Shown: positions 37,170 through 45,176 of the stretch, one piece after another | Position numbering within the stretch: position 1 is the first letter of the stretch | How the letters are laid out: every line of letters starts with the position of its first letter | From: Rheinheimera hassiensis | GTDB taxonomy: Bacteria > Pseudomonadota > Gammaproteobacteria > Enterobacterales > Alteromonadaceae | Assembly (NCBI RefSeq): GCF_022436675.1 | Contig: NZ_JAKUJZ010000001.1 | Coordinates: forward strand, 186,001 to 250,000 | Reading direction: 5' to 3' | Length of the DNA: 64,000 bases | Notes under the pieces: generated by a model | What the model was told of the DNA's origin: nothing | Seen by the model: the letters and a program-made list of their open reading frames with translations, nothing else | The model's database searches: none | Translations under genes and position numbers: made by a program

Positions 37170-37865
37170 ATGGAGAAAGCAGCAAAAGTTAACCAAACCT
37201 ATGCCAGTGCATTTCATCTGCTAATTGGAATGGAACGCGCTATCCGCTCAGCAAATATGCTACTCGAGCTCACAGAGCCTGAAGATACGATGTCTGAGAT
37301 TTATTTGGACGCTGCAAGCCACATACAAAGTTATTTCATAAATACTGAAGCAGTACGGCAAACGATGCAATCAAGCTCTTTGCAATACCAAATTAATGAT
37401 TCGACTCAATCGGCAATCATATTTATTGGTAAAGCTATCCGAAATCATGTTGCTCACGAGGGCCTCTGGCTTCCATGTTTTTATAATGAAGTAAGAGCTG
37501 GCATAGGTCGTACTCAATATTTCGGTATATTCTCTTCAACGTTACTAAAATCGCTCAAGAATACCAGTGATAAAGCTAAGGAAAAATCCCCAGCAACGGA
37601 AGAGTTAACTAACAACAATGACACCAGGGTTAAAGCAGCAGAAACCTACATTCAAAACAATGAAGTAACAGGAGTAATTATACTTAAACACTTCGTAGAG
37701 GCTCACTTAGCGGCATTCTTCCCACCGATAATAAAGAGAATTCAACAGTTTTCCAACACTGCGACAGCTAAGCAAATAACACGTAATCGACTAGACGTCT
37801 CGTTAGGCACACTCACAGACTTGATAACGCGTATCAAGAGTTATAACTGCTACCCTGCATCATAG
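37170..37865 (+). CDS. Unknown protein with HEPN-like RNHVAH motif
   Basis: I do not recognise a family. The 231-residue product is mostly alpha-helical, hydrophilic and without signal peptide or membrane segment. Residues 91-96 read RNHVAH, which fits the Rx4-6H pattern with a polar second residue that marks HEPN-domain ribonucleases and related proteins. It lies in a helical context (IIFIGKAIRNHVAHEGLW), as in HEPN folds. The gene is visibly A+T-richer than its neighbours and uses more rare-looking codons, which suggests recent acquisition. It stands alone on the plus strand beside a toxin-antitoxin pair. A defence or stress role is inference. Confidence 0.6.
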   Translation: MEKAAKVNQTYASAFHLLIGMERAIRSANMLLELTEPEDTMSEIYLDAASHIQSYFINTEAVRQTMQSSSLQYQINDSTQSAIIFIGKAIRNHVAHEGLWLPCFYNEVRAGIGRTQYFGIFSSTLLKSLKNTSDKAKEKSPATEELTNNNDTRVKAAETYIQNNEVTGVIILKHFVEAHLAAFFPPIIKRIQQFSNTATAKQITRNRLDVSLGTLTDLITRIKSYNCYPAS

Positions 37866-37925
37866 ATTAATATGATGAAATGCTTTTGCATGATAAAGCC
37901 AGAGCTCTAAGCACCGACAGTGCTA

Positions 37926-38192
37926 CTAAGCAGTAACTGTCATCGCTTTTTCAGCTGTTGAACGTTGGCTTTTGCTGTAAACAAACTCAGGAGCAAGATC
38001 GACTCCGGCATCCCACTCTATGGTGTCAAATGAAACCCGAACCCGGTTAAATACTGCCACGTCTTGCAACCGCTTAAATACGCCGAAATCCAAATAGGGT
38101 TTCATATCCAAAATGCCTTTTTCGCCGTTATCAAAGCTCACTGCCAACAGATAATTATCCAGCGGCGCTACCGTTTTCACAGATGGATACAT
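37926..38192 (-). CDS. DUF2442 domain protein
   Basis: This is an 88-residue protein of the DUF2442 family. It has the typical VKTVAPLDNYLLAVSFDNGEKGILDMKPYL N-terminus, FKRLQDVAVFNRVRVSF and TIEWDAGVDLAPEFVY. The family often travels with a DUF4160 partner in gene pairs that look like toxin-antitoxin modules; no DUF4160 gene is present on either side here, so this copy is an orphan. A GAGGTGA ribosome-binding site lies just before the ATG. Confidence 0.85.
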   Translation of the reverse strand: MYPSVKTVAPLDNYLLAVSFDNGEKGILDMKPYLDFGVFKRLQDVAVFNRVRVSFDTIEWDAGVDLAPEFVYSKSQRSTAEKAMTVTA

Positions 38193-38255
38193 TGTTCACC
38201 TCATAAGTGTGTGTTGCTATTAACCATCTGCGCTCTTGTAAACATCAGTATCTTA

Positions 38256-38540
38256 CTAAGCCAGCGCCCTAAGCACCGCTTGAGGTTCTTTAGCAACAAC
38301 ATGCAATAATGCTAAAGCCGGCCCATGTGGCGTGCGGTCGCCCCGCTCCCAATGCCGCAAGGTAGACACGCTAATGCAAAACTTAGCGGCAAACTCCAAC
38401 TGAGTCATGCCCAGTTTATGCCGAATCCCTGCTACATCTACCTCTGCCGGGCGATGCGTTTTTGCCGCAACAGGTTGTCCCTTGTTTAACGCTATGGCTT
38501 CTTGCAACCCCTGCGCAATACTGTCAAATGCCTTAGCCAT
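38256..38540 (-). CDS. XRE-family antitoxin (HigA/NadS-like)
   Basis: This is a helix-turn-helix antitoxin, second in a toxin-first pair. The ATG at 38540 gives 94 residues (AKAFDSIAQGLQEAIALNKGQ...). The N-terminal third is a toxin-binding helix. The C-terminal part is an XRE-type helix-turn-helix: VDVAGIRHKLGMTQLEFAAKFCISVSTLRHWERGDRTPHGPALALLHVV. It overlaps the toxin gene by eight bases. It should repress the operon through the palindrome at 38891-38905 alone or with the toxin. Confidence 0.88.
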   Translation of the reverse strand: MAKAFDSIAQGLQEAIALNKGQPVAAKTHRPAEVDVAGIRHKLGMTQLEFAAKFCISVSTLRHWERGDRTPHGPALALLHVVAKEPQAVLRALA

Positions 38541-38880
38541 GATGTTTCTCCAATGCTGTATCAACAAGAATACTAACTAACTTCGACAACGCATTTCTGT
38601 CTGATTTAGACAAATTCGCCCGTTCGTTTTTGCCAAACAGCGTGAGTAAATACAGCGGTATTCGCTCATCGTGATAATAATAAATAGCCCTTACGCCACC
38701 ACTTTTGCCTTTGCTGCCACGACTCCACCGTAATTTACGAATGCCACCCGTGCCTTCCATCAGATCTCCCGCTTTTGGGTGTTCTGCAAGGTAATCAATG
38801 ACAGCTTTACGCTCTTGCTCTGTGAGCAAGGCTTCTGCGCGCTTGATGTATTCCGGCAATTCGGTGATCGTCGTCAGCAT
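38533..38880 (-). CDS. RelE/HigB-family toxin
   Basis: This is a type II toxin of the RelE/ParE superfamily, probably a ribosome-dependent mRNA endonuclease. The ATG at 38880 gives 115 residues (LTTITELPEYIKRAEALLTEQERKAVIDYLAEHPKAG...). The family core GTGGIRKLRWSRGSKGKSGGVRAIYYYHDERIPLYLLTLFGKNERANLSKSDRNAL is clear, with basic residues expected at the mRNA-binding face. A TTG at 38898 is another in-frame start but lies inside the operator. The toxin comes before the antitoxin, the higBA order. Confidence 0.88.
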   Translation of the reverse strand: MLTTITELPEYIKRAEALLTEQERKAVIDYLAEHPKAGDLMEGTGGIRKLRWSRGSKGKSGGVRAIYYYHDERIPLYLLTLFGKNERANLSKSDRNALSKLVSILVDTALEKHHG

Positions 38881-38886
38881 GGTTGC

Positions 38887-38915
38887 AATATAATCCAATG
38901 GATTACTTTAAGCAA
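38887..38915 (-). promoter_or_regulatory. Promoter of the toxin-antitoxin operon
   Basis: On the minus strand, TTGCTT (38915-38910) and TATATT (38892-38887) are separated by exactly 17 bp. The -10 box matches five of six consensus bases; the -35 box matches three. The transcript would start only a few bases before the toxin ATG, so the mRNA may be almost leaderless. The operator palindrome fills the spacer. Confidence 0.55.
38891..38905. promoter_or_regulatory. Operator palindrome of the toxin-antitoxin operon
   Basis: TAATCCA-A-TGGATTA is a perfect 15-base palindrome with 7-bp arms. It lies between the -35 and -10 boxes and overlaps the -10 box by two bases, the ideal place for repression by the XRE antitoxin. 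Confidence 0.65.
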
Positions 38916-39019
38916 ATATGGATTCACAGGCTAGTTCCGCTGCGCCTAAGCATTAACAGCCAGGCCGCTTTGGGCTACACTGGCGGCAGTATTTTCTCGT
39001 TAACCCGGCGGCTTTGACT

Positions 39020-39904
39020 ATGACCTTTCCTACTATTGAACACTCTGTTGGCAACACGCGGCTGGTAAAGCTGCAGCGCATGGCGGCGCATACCAACAGC
39101 ACGGTATTGCTTAAGCTGGAAGGTGATAACCCGGCCGGTTCGGTAAAAGACCGCCCGGCGCTGAATATGATAGTGCAGGCTGAACGGCGCGGCACTATAA
39201 AGCCCGGCGATCGTATTATTGAAGCCACCAGCGGCAACACCGGTATTGCTTTGGCGATGGCGGCAGCGATTAAAGGCTATGCCATGACACTGATTATGCC
39301 GGATAACGCTACCGAAGAGCGTAAAAGCTCGATGCGTGCTTACGGCGCTGAGTTGATACTGGTAACCAAAGAGCAAGGTATGGAAGGCGCGCGCGATTTA
39401 GCATTGCAAATGCAGGCAGAAGGTAAAGGCATAGTGCTGGACCAGTTTAATAACCCGGATAACCCGGCAGCGCATTATGCCAGCACCGGGCCGGAGATTT
39501 GGCAGCAAAGCCAGCAGCAAGTTACGCATTTTGTTAGCAGCATGGGCACTACCGGCACCATTATGGGCGTGTCACGTTACTTAAAACAGCAAAACCCGGC
39601 GATACAGATTATTGGCCTGCAACCGGCTGATGGTGCCAATATTCCCGGTATCCGCCGTTGGCCTGAGGCTTATTTGCCAGGCTTTTTTGATAAAAGCCGC
39701 GTTGATCAGGTTATGGATATCGGCCAGCAGGATGCGTTAACTGCCATGCGCCGCTTAGCCCGCGAAGAAGGTATCTTTGCCGGCGTCAGCTCTGGCGGTG
39801 CAGTACATGCCGCGATAAAACTGGCCGAACAACACAATAACGCCGTTATTGTTGCCATTATTTGTGATCGCGGCGATCGCTACTTATCATCAGGTATTTT
39901 CTAG
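39020..39904 (+). CDS. cysM: CysM, cysteine synthase B
   Basis: This PLP-dependent O-acetylserine sulfhydrylase B makes cysteine from O-acetylserine and sulfide or thiosulfate. The ATG at 39020 gives 294 residues with the PLP lysine in [12 protein letters not shown] (Lys43), the substrate loop [13 protein letters not shown], the GTTGTI phosphate loop and [12 protein letters not shown]. The sequence follows CysM rather than CysK, including [15 protein letters not shown]. The stop overlaps the stop of the convergent chemoreceptor gene by two bases, with no terminator between them. Confidence 0.95.
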   Translation: MTFPTIEHSVGNTRLVKLQRMAAHTNSTVLLKLEGDNPAGSVKDRPALNMIVQAERRGTIKPGDRIIEATSGNTGIALAMAAAIKGYAMTLIMPDNATEERKSSMRAYGAELILVTKEQGMEGARDLALQMQAEGKGIVLDQFNNPDNPAAHYASTGPEIWQQSQQQVTHFVSSMGTTGTIMGVSRYLKQQNPAIQIIGLQPADGANIPGIRRWPEAYLPGFFDKSRVDQVMDIGQQDALTAMRRLAREEGIFAGVSSGGAVHAAIKLAEQHNNAVIVAIICDRGDRYLSSGIF

Positions 39905-42024
39905 TATTTAAACCGGCTAACCTGAGCATGAATATTTCTAGCAATAGCAGAAATCAACTTGCTTTGCTCGGCGGCATCCGTTGCAGCCTCGCTTAAACTG
40001 GTAACTGCAGTACTGATTTCCACCACGTTTTTACTAATATCTTCACTGACGACACTCTGCTCTTCGGCAGCGCTGGCAATCTGAGTTGCGGCATCACTAA
40101 TACGGTGGGTAGCACTAATGGCCAGTTCCAGTTTTTGTTGCGCTTCTTTGGCTTGTTGCTGAGTTTGTACCGTCATTTGCTGGTTTTGCTGCATAGCTCG
40201 CACCACCGCCTGGGTTTTGCTGGTCAGCTCACCTATCAGGCCTTGAATTTCGCCGGTTGATGCCTGCGTTCTGGACGCCAGACTGCGCACCTCATCTGCA
40301 ACGACCGCAAAGCCTCTGCCCTGCTCACCCGCGCGCGCAGCTTCAATTGCGGCATTTAATGCCAACAAATTGGTTTGTTCAGAAATATTACGTATTACCT
40401 CAACAATGCTGTTTATGCTGCCACTGGCATGCTCCAGTTCACCCATCATGGCACCCGCCTGTTGCATACTCTCAGCTAACTGTGTAATCACCCGGGCGGT
40501 GCCCAGCACAGCCTGATCACCTTGTTGCACCGAGCCAGCTGCGTCCTGTGCCGATTCAGCTGTCAGCGATGCCTGACCGGCCACTTCAGATGCAGTACTC
40601 GACATTTGTGTTACAGCAGTTGCAACCTGCTCAATAGAGCGCTGCTGCAACGCCACTTCCTGATGTGTTCGTAGGGAGATATCAGCACTGACGGCAGACG
40701 AGTCCTGCAGTTGTTGTACGAGTTGCGCGGTATCACGCACTATCTGGTGGGTTTTATCCAGAAATAAATCAAGCGCAGACGCCAGATGGCCAATTTCGTC
40801 GTGCCGCTTCAAACCAATACGCTTGGTTAAATCACCATCAGATTGAGCCAGACTATCAACCATCACGGTCAGCTGTTGCAAGGGTTTCGCCAAACGGCCC
40901 GCAACTATAAACAGGATAATAGCACCGGCCAACGCCACCAGAATCCCCAGCAATAGCTGCCAAAACAAACTCTGGCTAAAGCGATCATCAAGGGTGTCAT
41001 TCAGTTGTATCATCTGTGCTAATGCTGTGGTTACCGGTACCCGGTACTCAAGCAACCAAGGTGTTTCAAAAGCACTAAGCGCAATAGGTACTGTAATTAA
41101 AAAATCATCGCCTTGCTGGCTAACTCCGCCTCCGCCAGATCGTACCTGAGGTTGCAACAGCTGCCACTCATTGCCATCCAAAGGTTTACCAACGCCCTGC
41201 TGACTATAGGTACTCCCTACCAAAAATCCCCGGTAAGATACAATACGCAAGTCCCCGGCACCTTGATATAAATCACGGTCTAAATCCTCCAACAGCTTTT
41301 TTAAAAATGCCATCGAAACATCGACTCCGGCCATGCCAACAAAACGCTTATTCACCATCACCGGATGGACGATTGAACTCATAAGTGTTGGCACTCCCTG
41401 TACATCCCAGACTGCTGGATCAATAACACAAGACGACTGCTTATCGCGCGAGCACAGGTACCATTCATTCAGCCGCAATCCCTGCGCATCCCTTGTCTCG
41501 CTATATAAATCTTTTGTGGTTACAGGCCTAACTTCAAGCTGGTTACTCTGATTCCTCGTCCAGTAAGGGCCAAACTGTCCCGTCTCAGTGGAGTGTTTGC
41601 CCTCTCCGTAGTTCTCAGCGTCTTTGCCATCAACTGCGTTAGGCTCCCACACAATATAGGCCCCTAAAGCCTGTTGATTGTTTTCTATCGCAGTAAGCAC
41701 CAACTTACTAATATCCTCCCGACTTAGCTGACTAACAGCTCCTGAGTCAACTAAAGACTGCATGCTGTCAGCCAAGCCTTTGGCGACCCCAAGCGAATTT
41801 ATAATGACTTGCTCAATCTCATCTGCGCGCACCTGCAACTGATTACTCAGTGAACGCTCTACCTCTTGCTGAAACAACTCCGTGCTGCTGGCCCGGTTAA
41901 ACTGAAATAACTGATCCGATAACATCATTCCAAACCAGATACAGGCAGCTACAGCCATAATCAAACAGCTACCGGCTATCACTGAAATCTGACTACGCAT
42001 GGTTTTAAATGTAAAAATGCTCAT
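39901..42024 (-). CDS. Methyl-accepting chemotaxis protein with dCache-like sensor
   Basis: This is a transmembrane chemoreceptor. The 707-residue product has a first helix (about 13-35), a large periplasmic domain (about 36-345) with dCache features ([39 protein letters not shown]) and a second helix (about 346-370). A HAMP domain and a cytoplasmic signalling hairpin follow, with the conserved tip [37 protein letters not shown] (about 545-585). There is no C-terminal CheR-binding pentapeptide. dCache domains of this type often bind amino acids or amines; the ligand here is unknown. It could serve the transporter genes downstream on the other strand, but nothing proves it. Confidence 0.92.
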   Translation of the reverse strand: MSIFTFKTMRSQISVIAGSCLIMAVAACIWFGMMLSDQLFQFNRASSTELFQQEVERSLSNQLQVRADEIEQVIINSLGVAKGLADSMQSLVDSGAVSQLSREDISKLVLTAIENNQQALGAYIVWEPNAVDGKDAENYGEGKHSTETGQFGPYWTRNQSNQLEVRPVTTKDLYSETRDAQGLRLNEWYLCSRDKQSSCVIDPAVWDVQGVPTLMSSIVHPVMVNKRFVGMAGVDVSMAFLKKLLEDLDRDLYQGAGDLRIVSYRGFLVGSTYSQQGVGKPLDGNEWQLLQPQVRSGGGGVSQQGDDFLITVPIALSAFETPWLLEYRVPVTTALAQMIQLNDTLDDRFSQSLFWQLLLGILVALAGAIILFIVAGRLAKPLQQLTVMVDSLAQSDGDLTKRIGLKRHDEIGHLASALDLFLDKTHQIVRDTAQLVQQLQDSSAVSADISLRTHQEVALQQRSIEQVATAVTQMSSTASEVAGQASLTAESAQDAAGSVQQGDQAVLGTARVITQLAESMQQAGAMMGELEHASGSINSIVEVIRNISEQTNLLALNAAIEAARAGEQGRGFAVVADEVRSLASRTQASTGEIQGLIGELTSKTQAVVRAMQQNQQMTVQTQQQAKEAQQKLELAISATHRISDAATQIASAAEEQSVVSEDISKNVVEISTAVTSLSEAATDAAEQSKLISAIARNIHAQVSRFKY

Positions 42025-42146
42025 GAAATTCTTCCGGGTAAGATGCCATAGGGCAGTTTGTCAATTATGCCGCAAATTGGGAATCCCGCCAGTTTTGCGC
42101 TATCATCTTTCAATAAATTTTTCATTTAGATCAAATAGGTACTGTC

Positions 42147-43472
42147 ATGCCCCGTAAAAGTCGCCTGATGCTTTGTCTCATCCTTTCTTTTAGCACGGTT
42201 TGCGTTGAAGCATCTGAACTGGATGAACTGCGCCAACAGTTACAACAACTCAAACAGCAATTAGGTTTGCTTGAACAAAAAATAGAGCAGCAAGAACAGC
42301 AGCTGGCAGTACAACAGCAGGGCCTTGAAACAGTAGAACGAAACAGCAAAGAAACCTCTGCTGATCTGGCCAGCTTAGAACAAAAAGATAACGCAGACGG
42401 CATCAGTCTGGGTGGTGCTATCAGAACCAACTACAGCCATACCTCTTACAGCGATGGTAATAAAAATCGCGGTGGCGACTTTGATTTTGATATCTTCCGG
42501 CTGAATTTAAACGGTAGCATCGGCGATGTGCTGTTAAATGCAGAAATCCGCTTTTTTGATTATATGACTGCAGTTAAATACGCCTATGTGGGTTATCAGC
42601 TAACTGAAGACTGGCAGGTACAAGCCGGTATTACTCAGGTGCCTTTTGGTAACTGGCCGTATAACTCGCATAATTATTTCTTTAGCACCAATTATTACCT
42701 GGGCTTGGAAGATGATCACGATCTGGGCATTATGTTTAAGCGTCAGTTGGCAGACAACTGGCAGTTGGACCTGGGCTTTTTCAAAAATGACGAGCTGGGC
42801 GGCGTGGATGGCTTTGTCAGCAGCCGTGCCGATCGCTACTCGTACGATATCGTCGGTTATCGTCAGGGCGAAGACGGCATTTATGACGACCCGACGCAGC
42901 CGCTGGGCGAATACAACACCTTCTCCGGCCGTTTTGCTTATCAGCTAGAACACAGTACCGATTTTACCACTGAGCTGGGTATATCAGGCCTGGCCGGTGG
43001 CCTGCACAATGGCACTTCACGGGCGGGTAGTTACAATGCCTGGGCATTACATTTAAATAGCCACTATCAGCGCTGGAACCTGCAATTGCAACACGGTGAA
43101 TACCGTTACAACCTTGATGATATGGCCGGTAACGCCATTGATCAGATGGCCGTAGGTGCCTATGCATTTTACGACAGCATTGCTGCCAAAGCGAAAACCA
43201 GCACCATCAACCTGGCTTACAGCCTGCCCATTGAATGGGGCCCGGTAACCGGCCTGCAGTTTTATAACAACTATGGCCTGGTGTACGACAAATCTGATAA
43301 CAGCCGCGACACCATGATGAATGTCACCGGCTTTTCTGTCGCCGCCGGCGGTCTGTTTACCTATTTTGATTTAGTACACGCCAGAAATCAGCCGTTTGTT
43401 GGTGGCAGTGCTGCCGGCGACAGCAGCGAAACCGAGCGCCGCTTTAATATTAATATCGGTTACTACTTCTAA
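42147..43472 (+). CDS. Outer-membrane porin with N-terminal coiled coil
   Basis: This is a probable outer-membrane beta-barrel channel. The 441-residue product has a signal peptide (1-22, ending VEA), a 60-residue glutamine/leucine heptad coiled coil (about 23-85, LDELRQQLQQLKQQLGLLEQKI) and then a barrel made of alternating strands ending in a C-terminal aromatic (NINIGYYF). The coiled coil suggests a trimer whose helices project into the periplasm, as in some phosphate- or substrate-specific porins. It lies directly upstream of a BCCT transporter (gap 39 bases), so it may admit the same substrate. Confidence 0.8.
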   Translation: MPRKSRLMLCLILSFSTVCVEASELDELRQQLQQLKQQLGLLEQKIEQQEQQLAVQQQGLETVERNSKETSADLASLEQKDNADGISLGGAIRTNYSHTSYSDGNKNRGGDFDFDIFRLNLNGSIGDVLLNAEIRFFDYMTAVKYAYVGYQLTEDWQVQAGITQVPFGNWPYNSHNYFFSTNYYLGLEDDHDLGIMFKRQLADNWQLDLGFFKNDELGGVDGFVSSRADRYSYDIVGYRQGEDGIYDDPTQPLGEYNTFSGRFAYQLEHSTDFTTELGISGLAGGLHNGTSRAGSYNAWALHLNSHYQRWNLQLQHGEYRYNLDDMAGNAIDQMAVGAYAFYDSIAAKAKTSTINLAYSLPIEWGPVTGLQFYNNYGLVYDKSDNSRDTMMNVTGFSVAAGGLFTYFDLVHARNQPFVGGSAAGDSSETERRFNINIGYYF

Positions 43473-43511
43473 AAAATGCTTCGGCTTTGATAACAGTACA
43501 AGGATAACACC

Positions 43512-45140
43512 ATGACAGATAACAAAGATCCGATGATACCGGACGGCAAGGTTAATCCTATCGACACGGATTACCAGATAGGCCAGGACAATATTCTGGT
43601 AAAAGTTGGCCCCTTTGGCCTGGATATTCATAACAGAGTATTTTTAATTTCAGCCCTGACAGTAATACTGTTTGTTGTGCTGACAATCAGCTTTAAACAA
43701 CAGGCAGAGCCGGTGTTTAGCAACATGCGTGGCTGGCTTACTGCAAATCTGGATTGGTTTTTTATCTCAGCGGCCAATGTTTTTGTACTGCTGTGTTTAG
43801 CCCTTATCGTGTCACCGCTTGGTAAAGTGCGCCTCGGTGGCACTGAAGCCACACCCGACTTTGGCTACGCCGGTTGGTTTTCTATGCTGTTTGCCGCTGG
43901 TATGGGCATTGGCCTGATGTTTTATGGCGTGTCTGAACCCTTGTCGCACTTTAGCAGCGCTTATGCCGGCGTAAATATTGAAGATGGCGTGCGTGTTGAC
44001 TGGGCGCCTCTGGGTGGCGCGGCCGGTGATGCCCTCGCGGCAGAGCGATTGGGTATGGCTGCGACTATCTACCATTGGGCGCTGCATCCATGGGCAATTT
44101 ATGCCATTCTGGCACTGGGTTTGGCGTTATTTTCGTTTAACAAAGGCCTGCCGCTAACTATTCGCTCGGTGTTTTACCCGCTACTGGGCGAGCGTATCTG
44201 GGGCTGGCCGGGTCATATTATTGATATTCTTGCCGTTTTAGCCACCTTGTTTGGTTTGGCTACGTCTTTAGGCTTAGGCGCTTCTCAGGCTGCAGCGGGC
44301 TTACATTACTTGTTTGACTGGCCGCAGAGCAACACCGTGCAAATATTACTGGTAGTAGGTATTACGCTGATTGCGCTGGCATCTGTGGTTGCCGGGCTTG
44401 AAGCCGGGGTGAAGCGGCTGTCTGAAATAAATATGGTGTTAGCGGCAATGTTGCTGCTGTTTGTCATTATTGTCGGCCCTACGCTGGCAATCGCTACCGG
44501 TTTTGTTGCTAACCTGGCGGCCTATCTGCAGCATTTACCGGCACTGGCTAATCCACTTGGCAGAGAAGATGTTAATTTCTCGCAGGGCTGGACGGCATTT
44601 TACTGGGCCTGGTGGATCAGCTGGTCGCCTTTTGTCGGTATGTTTATCGCCCGGGTGTCGCGCGGGCGCACCGTGCGCGAATTTTTAATTTCGGTGTTGT
44701 TAATCCCCTCGCTGGCTTGTGTATTGTGGATGACCGTTTTTGGCGGTACTGCCATCAATCAGGTAGTACAGCAAGGCTATGAAGTTGCTGTCGGTGCAGA
44801 GCTACCGTTACAGTTATTTGCTATGCTCGATGCGCTGCCGCTGGCACAAATCAGCTCCTTTATCGGTATTATTCTGGTGGTGGTGTTTTTTGTTACCTCG
44901 TCTGACTCCGGCTCGTTGGTTATCGACACTATTGCCGCAGGCGGTAAAGTAAATGCCCCTACGCCGCAGCGCGTATTTTGGTGCACCTTTGAAGGCCTGG
45001 TGGCCATTGCACTTATTTTAGGTGGCGGTTTAGTGGCACTGCAAGCCATGGCTGTATCTACCGGATTTCCGTTTACTCTGGTGCTGCTGGCAGCCTGTGT
45101 GGCGGTGGTAAAAGGCCTGATGTCTGAGCCCAGAGCCTGA
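43512..45140 (+). CDS. BCCT-family betaine/choline/carnitine transporter
   Basis: This is an inner-membrane osmolyte or quaternary-amine transporter. The 542-residue product has 12 membrane helices with the GMGIGLMFYGVSEP motif (about 130-143), typical of sodium-coupled members, and the aromatic betaine box FYWAWWISWSPFVGMFIARVSRGR (about 362-385). The C-terminal tail after the last helix is very short (KGLMSEPRA), so the long osmosensing tail of BetP is absent and the protein is more likely a nutrient importer than an osmosensor. A ribosome-binding site AAGGAT precedes the ATG. Substrate not assignable. Confidence 0.9.
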   Translation: MTDNKDPMIPDGKVNPIDTDYQIGQDNILVKVGPFGLDIHNRVFLISALTVILFVVLTISFKQQAEPVFSNMRGWLTANLDWFFISAANVFVLLCLALIVSPLGKVRLGGTEATPDFGYAGWFSMLFAAGMGIGLMFYGVSEPLSHFSSAYAGVNIEDGVRVDWAPLGGAAGDALAAERLGMAATIYHWALHPWAIYAILALGLALFSFNKGLPLTIRSVFYPLLGERIWGWPGHIIDILAVLATLFGLATSLGLGASQAAAGLHYLFDWPQSNTVQILLVVGITLIALASVVAGLEAGVKRLSEINMVLAAMLLLFVIIVGPTLAIATGFVANLAAYLQHLPALANPLGREDVNFSQGWTAFYWAWWISWSPFVGMFIARVSRGRTVREFLISVLLIPSLACVLWMTVFGGTAINQVVQQGYEVAVGAELPLQLFAMLDALPLAQISSFIGIILVVVFFVTSSDSGSLVIDTIAAGGKVNAPTPQRVFWCTFEGLVAIALILGGGLVALQAMAVSTGFPFTLVLLAACVAVVKGLMSEPRA

Positions 45141-45176
45141 TCCGGTGGAAAATAAGCCCGACGGAAAACCAACACC

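Noticed and set aside
37900..38960. Short repeated motif ctaagca, including a 10-mer ctaagcaccg at 37907 and 38269, near gene ends in the accessory island; considered as integron attC-like or insertion repeats
   Set aside because: The copies lack paired RYYYAAC/GTTRRRY cores and foldable arms, one lies inside the antitoxin coding region, and a 7-10 base match is easily chance.
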